Part shown: positions 8,984-17,015 of the stretch, piece after piece
How positions within the stretch are numbered: the stretch's first letter is position 1
Layout: the number at the start of each line of letters is the position of its first letter
NCBI GenBank assembly: GCA_934526015.1
Contig: CAKSZY010000003.1
Coordinates: forward strand, 124,001 to 188,000
From: an uncultured Dokdonella sp.
GTDB taxonomy: Bacteria > Pseudomonadota > Gammaproteobacteria > Xanthomonadales > Rhodanobacteraceae
Direction: 5' to 3'
DNA: 64,000 nt
Notes under the pieces: generated by a model
Told to the model about the DNA's origin: nothing
The model's input: only the letters and a program-made list of their open reading frames with translations
Database searches by the model: none
Position numbers and translations under genes: made by a program

Positions 8984-9562
8984 ATGCGTCCCGCCACCTT
9001 CGCCCTGGCATTCCTCGCGTCCGTCGCGACGCCTCTGCATGCCCAGGACCTCGTGCTCAACGGCGGTTTCGACCAGAGCCTGATCGGCTGGGAGGCGACC
9101 GGCAATCCGGACATGGTGGCGGTCTGGAATCCGGAAGACTCCAATGCCGACCCGCAATCGGGGTCGATCCGCATCACCAACATCTCGCCCGGTGCCGGCA
9201 ACGGCGTCACCGTCACCCAGTGCGTGCCGGTCAACAGCGGCCAGCGCTATACGGCGACCGGCAGGGTACGCATCCCGTCGGGTGCCGGACAGGACCTCGC
9301 CAATGCCGCGCGGATCGGCCTGCGCTGGTACGACGGCCCCGACTGCACGACGCCGAACGGCGGTTCCGTCAACGGCAACGGCTCGCCGGGCAGCTTCAAC
9401 GTCTGGGTCGACCAGACCCTCACCGCGACGGCGCGCTCCGGTGCGCGCAGCGTCGAAGTGCGTGCGCTGCTGACGAAGTACCCGGCCGGCGGCAGCTTCA
9501 CCGCCGACTTCGACGACCTCGGCTTGACGACGCTGTCGATATTCCAGAACGGATTCGATTGA
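8984..9562 (+). CDS. Small secreted beta-sandwich (carbohydrate-binding-like) protein
   Basis: 192 residues with a clear signal peptide (MRPATFALAFLASVATPLHAQ). The mature protein opens with DLVLNGGFDQSLIGWEATGN, the typical beginning of CBM4/9-like galactose-binding-fold modules, and continues with alternating strands, an RIGLRWYDGPDC segment and a final strand pair. It has no enzyme motif, so it is probably a binding or surface protein. It ends in IFQNGFD, a short aromatic/Gly/acidic tail similar to the end of the protein at 5543 and seen, from memory, on many secreted proteins of Dokdonella-like bacteria. Ligand unknown. It lies in the same direction as the sialidase-like gene with a 175-base gap. 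Confidence 0.75.
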   Translation: MRPATFALAFLASVATPLHAQDLVLNGGFDQSLIGWEATGNPDMVAVWNPEDSNADPQSGSIRITNISPGAGNGVTVTQCVPVNSGQRYTATGRVRIPSGAGQDLANAARIGLRWYDGPDCTTPNGGSVNGNGSPGSFNVWVDQTLTATARSGARSVEVRALLTKYPAGGSFTADFDDLGLTTLSIFQNGFD

Positions 9563-9604
9563 ACCGCGCGGTTTGCGGACCGCACGATGGATCATCCCGA
9601 AGCA

Positions 9605-9727
9605 TCACGAGCCGCCTCTGCGGAAAGCCGTGGAGCGTGAACGGGAGCGGCGACGAATTGATGGCGTTTCGGCGCAGGCCGCGAACGGCAGCAGGGCAAG
9701 GGCGGGCAAGACGGCGAATCGGCGCAT
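9605..9727 (-). pseudogene. Signal-peptide-only small ORF, possible gene remnant
   Basis: A 40-codon frame with GGAG ten bases before the ATG. It begins MRRFAVLPALALLPFAACAE, a convincing signal peptide (a lipoprotein-like Cys is also present), then turns abruptly into an Arg/Ser-rich tail of about 20 residues that looks like out-of-frame sequence. The simplest reading is the 5' end of a lost secreted-protein gene. A real secreted micropeptide is the alternative. Confidence 0.3.
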
Positions 9728-9832
9728 GGTGGCGGCTCCGCGATTCCGGGTTCATCCATGAAACGGAATGCCTCGCCGCAAGGGGACCGCTCGCGGGTGT
9801 CGCGCAGGCGCTCCGCGCACCGCCATCCCGGA

Positions 9833-9850
9833 GCGCGGCCGTGGCCGCGC
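9833..9850 (-). terminator. GC hairpin after secreted hydrolase gene
   Basis: Perfect 8-bp arms 9833-9840 and 9843-9850, 17 bases after the hydrolase stop codon. There is no U tract, so intrinsic termination is uncertain. Confidence 0.3.
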
Positions 9851-9866
9851 CCCGGGACGACGTCGA

Positions 9867-11804
9867 TCATCGTGCCGCGTTGCTGTTCATCGTCGCGTTG
9901 CGGCTGGCATTGAGGTACTGCGCCGGGTCGCGCATGCCGCTGGTGTGGCATTGGCCGGTGACGTGGCCGCGGTTGACGCCGCCGGCGAGCTGGCCGTTGA
10001 CCTGCTCGGTGGTGCCGTCCTCGGGATCGCTGAGCACGAGGTCGGTGGCGAACTGGCAGTAGTCGTTCGTGTACCAGTTGGTCAGCTTGAACGAGGTCGT
10101 GTAGTAGTTGACCTTGGCGCGCGCCGAGTTCGGCACGCCGGCCAGCCATGCCGTGGCACCGCTGTAGGTGAGGTTGCTGTTCGAGCCGCAGGCAATGCCG
10201 AACCAGTTGCCGAGCGTGGCGAGGATGCCGGACAGGTTGGTGCCCTTGTACGGCGTGCCGACCGACTGGATCAGGCGGTTGCCGGTCGCGTTGTCGAGTC
10301 CGCTCCAGTAGAACGCGTAGAGGTGCAGCGACGCGGCGCCGCCCTGGCTGTGGGCGACGGTGCCGAACGAGTTCCAGGTCGAACCGAAGGTGCGGATGCG
10401 CTGGGCGAACTGGTCGTGGCTGCGGTTCTGCTTGGTGTCGAGGAAGGTCGAGGCAGTGCTGAACTGGGCCGCCGGCCAGACCGAGTTCGAGCAGTAGCCG
10501 TGCACGAGCAGCAGGCGCTTGCCGACGCCTTCGGTGGCATTGCCGGCAGCCGGACGCGGGCCCATCGTCATCGTTTCATCGATCCGGATCGCCGCCGGCA
10601 CCGTGTTCGTGCGCAGGACCGGCATCGACAGCGCGATGCGCCTGGCCGAGGCCACGGTGACGAAATGGTCCGGATCCTCGATGCGCAGGTCACGCAACTC
10701 GAACGGTGCCTTCGCTCCGCTGAGGGCGATCCAGCGCTCGTCGAATCCGAGTTCGAGCTGGCCGTCGCGCGGCATCACCATGCCGCCGAGCCAGGCCACC
10801 GCGACCGGCTTGCCGCTCGCATCGCTGCCCCAGACTTCACCGACGGCGCGGTAATGCTGGCCGGCGCTGCGTGCCATGACCGGCACGCGGATCGCCAGTC
10901 GGTTCGGAGCGCCAGCCACGGCGCTGGCGTGCCCCGCGCTGAAGTCGAGACTGCGTTCGACCACCGGGATGAGGTGCTCGGCGGTTCGCACGAAGGCCCT
11001 GCCGTTGCGGTTGCTGCCGCGCACCTCGACCTGGGCGAGGTGGTTGCCGGGCATGCTGGCGGGGAAATCCCCGGCGAACAGGCCGTCGCCGGCGCGGCCG
11101 TCATCGTGCAGGCCGTCATCGAACATCGGGTGGCGCGACACGCTGCCGTCGGGGGCGACGACGCGGATCGTCGCCTGGCTGATGCCGCCGGCCTTGTGGC
11201 CGACGCGGACATCGGCGTCGTCCGACATCGTCAGCATTGCGCTGACGCCGAGGCGCTCGCCGACCAGCTGGCGGGCGTGGGTCGGGTAGGAGGCGAGTTC
11301 GGTGCCGGCATCGCCCTCGACGAGCACAAAGCCCTCGCCGCCGCGTGCACTGCGCAGCTGCAGGTTCCAGCGCTCACCTTGCAGGTTGTCGAAGTCGTAG
11401 CGCACGGTCGGCACGCGCGCTTCGCCGATGCCGAAATCGGTGTCGATCACGCGCGTGGCGAGCGCCGCCGCTTCGATGCCGCGGCCGGACGCACCTTCCA
11501 TCTCTACCTGCCAGTCGGATTGCGCCGGTGCGAACACGAGCAGGCGCAGCGCACCGTTCTCGACCGGCAGCGCGCTCTTCCACACGTGGCCTCCGGAGCC
11601 GTCGGCGGTGAACTGCACCGGCAGCAGGGCGCTGCGCGAGTGGATCATGGCATCGGTCGGCAATGGCGCGCGCATCGCGGCCATTTCCTCCGGCGGGCCG
11701 GCCAGCTGCTTGGCAAACGCCAGCGCGTCGGCGTCGCTCTGGGCGAACAGCGGCGTGGCGGCGACGAGGATCAATGCAGGCAACAACGACTGCGCTCGAA
11801 TCAC
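9867..11804 (-). CDS. Secreted alpha/beta hydrolase (conditioned-medium-factor-like)
   Basis: 645 residues. GTG at 11804 has GGGAGGA upstream and begins a signal peptide ending LFAQ (residue 22). Residues about 195-260 hold a choice-of-anchor-X-like module with an acidic loop (DDGLHDDGRAGDG, 229-241) of calcium-binding appearance. Residues about 425-645 form an alpha/beta hydrolase: LLLVHGYC at 431-438, nucleophile Ser486 in AHSQGG, then SVGTPYKGTN, and candidate Asp593 (SDPEDG) and His614 (RGHVTG). The conserved C-terminal part resembles what databases call conditioned medium factor, from memory; the true substrate is unknown. Many Tyr/Asn/Cys residues fit an extracellular protein. It is convergent with the small secreted protein gene. 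Confidence 0.83.
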   Translation of the reverse strand: MIRAQSLLPALILVAATPLFAQSDADALAFAKQLAGPPEEMAAMRAPLPTDAMIHSRSALLPVQFTADGSGGHVWKSALPVENGALRLLVFAPAQSDWQVEMEGASGRGIEAAALATRVIDTDFGIGEARVPTVRYDFDNLQGERWNLQLRSARGGEGFVLVEGDAGTELASYPTHARQLVGERLGVSAMLTMSDDADVRVGHKAGGISQATIRVVAPDGSVSRHPMFDDGLHDDGRAGDGLFAGDFPASMPGNHLAQVEVRGSNRNGRAFVRTAEHLIPVVERSLDFSAGHASAVAGAPNRLAIRVPVMARSAGQHYRAVGEVWGSDASGKPVAVAWLGGMVMPRDGQLELGFDERWIALSGAKAPFELRDLRIEDPDHFVTVASARRIALSMPVLRTNTVPAAIRIDETMTMGPRPAAGNATEGVGKRLLLVHGYCSNSVWPAAQFSTASTFLDTKQNRSHDQFAQRIRTFGSTWNSFGTVAHSQGGAASLHLYAFYWSGLDNATGNRLIQSVGTPYKGTNLSGILATLGNWFGIACGSNSNLTYSGATAWLAGVPNSARAKVNYYTTSFKLTNWYTNDYCQFATDLVLSDPEDGTTEQVNGQLAGGVNRGHVTGQCHTSGMRDPAQYLNASRNATMNSNAAR

Positions 11805-12028
11805 GGTGGTTCCTCCCGGCTGGGCTGGTTTCGGATCAAGGGATCTCGACGGACGTGCGATGCAGGATGACGATCCGGTTGCGCGCGCCGCGCCGGCAGG
11901 CCTCGCCGGCGGCAGCGTCCCCCGCGACGGCCGGAACGGGTGCGAGCGTCCTTGGGTCGGCCGACCATTGCAAGCCGCACTGCGGCACGCCGGAAGGGGC
12001 CAATCCCTGGCCACGCGCCCGGGTCGAT

Positions 12029-13570
12029 TCAGTCGGTCACCACGACCTTGACCTGCACTGACTTCTTTCCGCTGCCATCGGTCAAGACCAGCGTCGGTGC
12101 CGCGGCGGCGGCGACGGTGTCCTTGCCGGCCGTGATCGTCAGCACGAGCACCGACGAGGTCTGCGCGACCTGATCCACCTTGATCTTGTCGGTGTTGACG
12201 CCGACCAGCTGGAAGCGCGGAGTCAGCGTGCCGCCCTGCGCGGTCAATGTGGCGCTCTTTTCCTTGCGGATGGTGAGGGTGTCGCCGGAAGGCAATACGG
12301 TGAACGGCGTGGTGGCTTCGGACGTCTTGCAGTTGAAGACCTCATCGGCCTTTCTGGCGAGATCGTCCATGCCGGCCAATCGGGCATTGACGATCGAGGC
12401 CTCGGCGAGGACTTCCGCTTGAGCGGAGTAGACCGCGAGGCGCGCATTGCGCAAATTTTGCGTACGGTCATAAGCGTCGAGGCGCGCTTTCAGCCGGGAG
12501 ATCTCCCGTTCGAGCTTCGCGAGCCTGGCCTCGAGTTCGTCGATCTTGTCGACGAACGCCTTCCTGTCGGCGTCCGTGAGTGCCTTGTCGGCCTTCAATC
12601 GCGCGACATGGCTCTCCAGATCGCTCCTTGCGGAATTGACTGAGCTGATCGCCCAGCTGAGCCGTGCGCCATCCGTTGCGGGGGTCGGGTCGGCGCGATC
12701 CTTGCGTGATGGATCAGGCTCGGGCGTCTCCGGTTGTGGGAGGTAGGACTGTCCGAAGGATTCCGCCTGTCCTGCCAGCCCGCCCACGACCGACTTCAAT
12801 GCGTCGAGGTCCGGGACAGTCTTGCCGATCTCGAGATTGACGGCGTCGACGATCCGGCGCGTCGCCGCGTGGAGTGATTGTCCGGAGAGATCGACAGCGC
12901 GCACGGCCGCAGAAGCATTTTTCGCCACCTCGACGGCCTTTTGCGACGTTTGTTCGGCAGATGTCACGGCTGCAGCTGCCGCCTTCAATTCGGATTTGGT
13001 GACGTCATTGTCCGGAAGCGTGTCGGCGGATGCGATCTCCCCCCGCAGTCGGGCAGTGGCCTTGGCCAATCCTGCATTGAGATCGGTGAGCGTGTCTGCG
13101 CCGGTGACGAGGCGACTCCGCCATTCGCTCGTCACCATCAAAGGGCGCGAATGGGTGATTGCGCATTCGAGCGCCTTTGCACCCTCGAGGTACAGCGCCT
13201 GCCTTGGCTCGCTCGTGAGGAACTGGTTGGCTCCGTAGAGACCGGCACTGCCGATCGCCATGCGTGCGATGCGGTCGCTCGAACCGTGGCCGGTAATGCC
13301 GTAGAACAACGATGCTGCCGACAGCGGCAGGATCACCGCGGCCGAAGTGTTGCGCATCACCGTATGCTGCGCGGCGGCCTTGCGATAGGTGATTCGCCAT
13401 CGGTCGGCGTACTCGACCGCCTCGGTGATGCCGCCGACGAACTCGGGTGTGGCCGGCAGGATTTCCTTTCCGTGCTCGTCGCGTGGATGCACGTACGGAT
13501 TCATGACCGCGCAGCCGCCGCACATGCTCGCGGCGATGCCGGCCAGGATGAGCTGACGCATGATGTTCAT
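12029..13570 (-). CDS. Coiled-coil lipoprotein of unknown function
   Basis: 513 residues; ATG 13570 is preceded by GGGGAAGG. The N-terminus MNIMRQLILAGIAASMCGGC is a short lipoprotein signal; the lipobox (CGG before Cys20) is not canonical. Two weak hydrophobic stretches follow (VILPLSAASLFYGI and neighbours), then a long helical region with an Ala-rich segment, a Pro/Asp-rich linker (PETPEPDPSRKDRADP) and a heptad-rich coiled coil near residues 350-400 (DELEARLAKLEREISRLKAR). The last 80 residues look like a beta domain. No family is recognised. Base composition is visibly less GC-rich than its neighbours, with AAATTTTG-type stretches. It lies downstream of the amidase and the hydrolase-subtilase fusion in the same direction. 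Confidence 0.8.
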   Translation of the reverse strand: MNIMRQLILAGIAASMCGGCAVMNPYVHPRDEHGKEILPATPEFVGGITEAVEYADRWRITYRKAAAQHTVMRNTSAAVILPLSAASLFYGITGHGSSDRIARMAIGSAGLYGANQFLTSEPRQALYLEGAKALECAITHSRPLMVTSEWRSRLVTGADTLTDLNAGLAKATARLRGEIASADTLPDNDVTKSELKAAAAAVTSAEQTSQKAVEVAKNASAAVRAVDLSGQSLHAATRRIVDAVNLEIGKTVPDLDALKSVVGGLAGQAESFGQSYLPQPETPEPDPSRKDRADPTPATDGARLSWAISSVNSARSDLESHVARLKADKALTDADRKAFVDKIDELEARLAKLEREISRLKARLDAYDRTQNLRNARLAVYSAQAEVLAEASIVNARLAGMDDLARKADEVFNCKTSEATTPFTVLPSGDTLTIRKEKSATLTAQGGTLTPRFQLVGVNTDKIKVDQVAQTSSVLVLTITAGKDTVAAAAAPTLVLTDGSGKKSVQVKVVVTD

Positions 13571-13665
13571 GTCCTTCCCCTGTTCGCACGCCCATGGAAG
13601 AGCGTGCTCGGCCCCGCGATACGGCGCGCGATGCGGTGCGGGGCCTGCCCGTCGCGCGAAGCGGC

Positions 13666-14271
13666 TCAAGCCCGGCCAAGTACCTTCGAACGGAAACTGC
13701 CGAGCGGGAACAGCGGACCCGGATCTACCTTTCGGCGCGGACTGATGTCGTCATGCCCGAGGACGTCGCGAAAGGAATAGGCATCCTGCAAGGCGATGGA
13801 CACGCGAAGAGCGGCGTCGATCTGTGCTTCCGGATATTCGTGCCAGCCGCTCTCGATCGTTTCGTCCTTGTGCGTTGCGATCGTGACGTCGGCCGCAGGT
13901 ATCACCTTCTTGGACCAGTTGACCCATTCGCCATCGGATCTGCGCGAGAGCTTGCCGGCGTTCACGAGTTCGATCCCTATCGAATAGGCATTCAAGCCCT
14001 CGAGATGACCCCACGAACTCTTGCCGGCGTGCCATGCCTTGCGATTGAAGTCGACCATCTGCACAACGGTGCCATCACGGTCGACGATGACATGCGCGGA
14101 TGCTTGCGCTTGCGGGTTCATGAACCATGAGACGGCACCGTCGAGGGTCGGTCCCGCGGTGTAGTGCATGATGAGATAGAGCGGAGTGACGGACCTCGCC
14201 TGATTCGGGCTCGGTATGTAGTTGAGCTGCTCGCCGGGTTCTGCCACCAGCCTGTGGTTCCGGATCCTCAT
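13666..14271 (-). CDS. N-acetylmuramoyl-L-alanine amidase (Amidase_2/AmiD-like)
   Basis: 201 residues; ATG 14271 has AGGAGG upstream. Cleaves the amide bond between N-acetylmuramic acid and L-alanine of peptidoglycan or its fragments. Zinc-site elements of the Amidase_2 fold are present: His in LIMHYTAG, WHAGKS, and the C-terminal GHDDISPRRKVDPGP, whose His, Lys and Asp match the active-site block of AmiD/AmpD relatives. No signal peptide or lipobox is seen, unlike E. coli AmiD, so it is either cytoplasmic or exported another way. It sits between the hydrolase-subtilase fusion (87-base gap) and the lipoprotein (95-base gap), all in one direction, and shares the lower GC of the lipoprotein gene. 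Confidence 0.9.
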   Translation of the reverse strand: MRIRNHRLVAEPGEQLNYIPSPNQARSVTPLYLIMHYTAGPTLDGAVSWFMNPQAQASAHVIVDRDGTVVQMVDFNRKAWHAGKSSWGHLEGLNAYSIGIELVNAGKLSRRSDGEWVNWSKKVIPAADVTIATHKDETIESGWHEYPEAQIDAALRVSIALQDAYSFRDVLGHDDISPRRKVDPGPLFPLGSFRSKVLGRA

Positions 14272-14358
14272 GACGCCTCCTCGCTTCCATGGATGGACGA
14301 TCGATGTCGATGACCGCGATGGCGCGCGGCCTTGCTGCGGTTTTCCGGGAACGCTTGC

Positions 14359-16782
14359 TCAGGCCTCCAGCAACATGCGCATGAGGTTCGGCAGCCCGGC
14401 TCCCTGGTGGTAGCGGTCGCGGCCGAGGTCGATGCAGGTGCGCAGCAGCAGGGCCTTGACCTCGTCGGGGCGGCCTCGGAACTCGCCGCGCACGGACAGG
14501 AACGCGGCCAGCAGTCCGGAGACGTGCGGCGCGGCCATGCTGGTGCCGCTTTCCTCGCGGTAGAGTTCCTCGAGGGTCTGCGCGCGGAAGCGCGACGCGC
14601 ACGAGCGGATGCGCTCGCCGGGAGCGACGACGTCGGGCTTGGCGCGGCCGTCCGAAGTCGGCCCGCGCGAGGAGAACGCCGAGATGCCGTAGAGATGCGG
14701 CTTGTCGGCATTGACCGAGCCGACCGCGATGCAGTCCTCGAGGTTGGCCGGATCGCCGATCGACAGCGAGGTGTTGAGGTCGAGCTCGCCGTCGGGTGTC
14801 GAGACCTGGGTCTGGCCCTCGTTGCCGGCGGCGACCACGACCAGCACGCCGGCGCGCCACAGCCTGCGCAGTTCGGCGCAGATCGGCGTGAATCCGCAGC
14901 CGTAGACGGTGCTGTCGTAGGGGCCGCCGAGGCTGAGGTTGACGCCGTCGACCAGGCTGCTGGAGGCGTTCTCGTTCTGCTCGGTGATGTGGTCGAGCGC
15001 CTTGATGATCCAGGCATCCTCGCCGCGGCCGCGATCGTCGAGCACCTTGTAGACGACCAGTTGCGCACGCGGCGCCAGTCCGCTCGGCAGGTCGGCATGG
15101 CCGGCGGCCTGCGCCGGAGCGACGCCGGCAATGATGCCGGCGACATGCGTGCCGTGGCCGTCGCGGTCCTGGCGCATCGTCTCGCGTTCGCGGCGGCGTG
15201 CCGCGGTCTCGCCCGGCGTGGCGGTGTCGATGCGCGTCGGCGGCCCCGGTCGCGTGCAGTCCCAGACTTCGACGAGGTTGCGATGGGTGGCGAAGTGCGG
15301 GTGGTCGCAATGCACGCCGGTGTCGAGCACGGCCCAGCGGATGCGCTCGCCCTGCGCGCCGTAGCTGGCGCGCGCGGCATCGACCTGCACGACCCGCGCC
15401 GAGCGGTGCACGAGGCGGGTCTTGCGCGTGCTTTTCCAGATCGCGTAGACGCGCAGCTCGCGGTGGCGCGCGGCGATGTCGCCCAGTTCGGACGGCGTCA
15501 GGTGGGCGGCGACGAAGCGCTTCAGCGGATCGATGCGGGCCGCCGCGAGCGCGCCTTCGTGCGCCGATGCCGAAGCGGCGTGCCGTTCGACGACGCCGCG
15601 GATCATCTGCGCGGCGGCGCCGATGCGCGTGCGCAGGTCGGTGTGGCCGGGACCGGCCTTGCGCTCGCAGGCGAGCATGTCGTCGCGGCTCTCGCCGATC
15701 GCGCGATAGCCGGGCTCGAGGATCTCGATCAGCACCGGCTGGCGCCGTTCCACCGCCAGTTCGGCGGCGACGTCGCGGGCCATGAGGAAGCGCGCATGCA
15801 TGTCCACGCGTGCGGATTCCTGGACGACGCGACGGACTTTCGGGTGGGCCAGATAGCCGACCGCGGAATGCGCGTTGAGCCCCTCCATGCGGCGCAACTC
15901 GGTGTTGAGGATCAACTCGTCGACGATGAAGTCGCGCGCGCCGAAGTCGCCGCCGAGGCCCTTGTCGAGGGCGACCGGGTCGAGCGGATCGGCGAAGTTG
16001 TTCCAGCGCTCGATGCCGGCCGGCACTTCGAGCTTGCAGTCGAGGAAGTCCTGCACTTCGCGCAGGCCGAGCGGGGAGCCGAGGGTGACGTAGTGCTCGA
16101 CCTGCAGCGGGTTTGCGCCCTTGGCGAGTTCGGCGATCACCTCGAGCGAGACCACCGTGCCCTGGCTGTGCGAAACGACCACGACCGGCCCGCCGCCGGC
16201 GACGGCGTCGAGGAAACGCTGGCGGATGCGCCGGCGGATGTCGTCCTTGAAGAAGTAGGCGGCGCTGTCCTTGACCAGCCATTCGAGGAACTTGCGCGCG
16301 ATCGGCTTGCGCAGGAACGCCGGCAGCGGCAGCACGCGGGTGCCCTTGCCGGCGGCCGCGACGGGCACGCCGGCGGCGGTGAGCAGGGCGTCGACCAGTT
16401 CCGCCGCCTGCGGCTTGCGCCGTGCGGAGATGCCGGTTTCGTCGAGCAGGGCGTCGGCATCGATCGTGCTCGCGGAGATGGCGCGGCTGGCCTTGCCGGC
16501 GCCGCCGGAGTCGCCGTGCAGGATGTCCGCCCAGTAGGCCATGCGCGTGCGTTCGCCCATGTCGCGGCCGAACAGGGCGAGATCCCACTGGCGCTTCAGC
16601 GCGTCCTTCGGCGGCTTCTCGCCGATGCCGTGGATGTAGACGATGAGCGGCGGGTCCGGCGCGGCCGGCGTGGCGGAGGCGACCGCACGGCCGCCGGACT
16701 TGCGCCGCCGCGCGGTGCTCGTGGACTTCGCCGGCGCCTTCGCGGCGGACTTGCGCGCGGCCTTCGCGTTTCGTGCAGCCAT
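14359..16782 (-). CDS. Fusion of alpha/beta hydrolase and subtilisin-like (S8) protease
   Basis: 807 residues from ATG 16782 (GGGAGAG upstream). No Sec signal: residues 1-40 are an Ala/Lys/Arg-rich tail. Residues about 45-340 are an alpha/beta hydrolase: strand LIVYIHGIGEKP (46-57), nucleophile Ser205 in VVSHSQGTV with Ser in place of the usual first Gly, then TLGSPLG (233-239), NNFADPLDP (261-269) and candidate catalytic His305. A linker with Ala/His-rich helices follows. Residues about 480-807 are a complete S8 protease: Asp487 in LDTGV, His543 in GHGTHVAG, oxyanion Asn654 in AAGNEG, Ser748 in SGTSMAAPH. Both catalytic centres look intact, so two hydrolase activities share one chain. Nothing suggests a frameshift merging two genes. 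Substrates are unknown; the adjacent amidase and lipoprotein point to the envelope or to attack/defence, which is inference. Confidence 0.88.
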   Translation of the reverse strand: MAARNAKAARKSAAKAPAKSTSTARRRKSGGRAVASATPAAPDPPLIVYIHGIGEKPPKDALKRQWDLALFGRDMGERTRMAYWADILHGDSGGAGKASRAISASTIDADALLDETGISARRKPQAAELVDALLTAAGVPVAAAGKGTRVLPLPAFLRKPIARKFLEWLVKDSAAYFFKDDIRRRIRQRFLDAVAGGGPVVVVSHSQGTVVSLEVIAELAKGANPLQVEHYVTLGSPLGLREVQDFLDCKLEVPAGIERWNNFADPLDPVALDKGLGGDFGARDFIVDELILNTELRRMEGLNAHSAVGYLAHPKVRRVVQESARVDMHARFLMARDVAAELAVERRQPVLIEILEPGYRAIGESRDDMLACERKAGPGHTDLRTRIGAAAQMIRGVVERHAASASAHEGALAAARIDPLKRFVAAHLTPSELGDIAARHRELRVYAIWKSTRKTRLVHRSARVVQVDAARASYGAQGERIRWAVLDTGVHCDHPHFATHRNLVEVWDCTRPGPPTRIDTATPGETAARRRERETMRQDRDGHGTHVAGIIAGVAPAQAAGHADLPSGLAPRAQLVVYKVLDDRGRGEDAWIIKALDHITEQNENASSSLVDGVNLSLGGPYDSTVYGCGFTPICAELRRLWRAGVLVVVAAGNEGQTQVSTPDGELDLNTSLSIGDPANLEDCIAVGSVNADKPHLYGISAFSSRGPTSDGRAKPDVVAPGERIRSCASRFRAQTLEELYREESGTSMAAPHVSGLLAAFLSVRGEFRGRPDEVKALLLRTCIDLGRDRYHQGAGLPNLMRMLLEA

Positions 16783-16968
16783 GGCTCTCTCCCGCAGGGA
16801 CGCCCCGGCCGCGCGCCTGCACCTTCAGGGTGCGGTTTGCGGGCGTGTTCCATCGGTACGGAAGACGGCGCTGCCACCTGACAGGGGCGGGCTGCCGGTT
16901 GCCGCGATCCTGCCGGCGCAGGCGGCCACCGTGCCGAGCAGCGGTCGGCAGTTCGTGATCGCCGGGGT

Positions 16969-16988
16969 CGTGCCGCGGGAGCGGCACG
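16969..16988 (-). terminator. Hairpin after typA
   Basis: Arms 16969-16976 and 16981-16988 pair perfectly (8 bp, four-base loop), 28 bases after the typA stop codon. There is no U tract; it lies in the region that must also hold the promoter of the hydrolase-subtilase gene. Confidence 0.3.
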
Positions 16989-17015
16989 CGTGCCCCGGGG
17001 CGCGGTCGGCGCCGC

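Larger units (their letters stand above)
9563..9866. other. Intergenic stretch between convergent secreted genes
   Basis: 304 bases between the small secreted protein (+) and the secreted hydrolase (-). It holds a 40-codon minus-strand frame that looks like an isolated signal peptide (9605-9727) and an 8-bp GC hairpin near 9833-9850. Nothing else is recognised. Confidence 0.6.

Noticed and set aside
14332..16881. 849-residue plus-strand frame opposite the hydrolase-subtilase gene
   Set aside because: No family features; the opposite strand has two complete catalytic domains.
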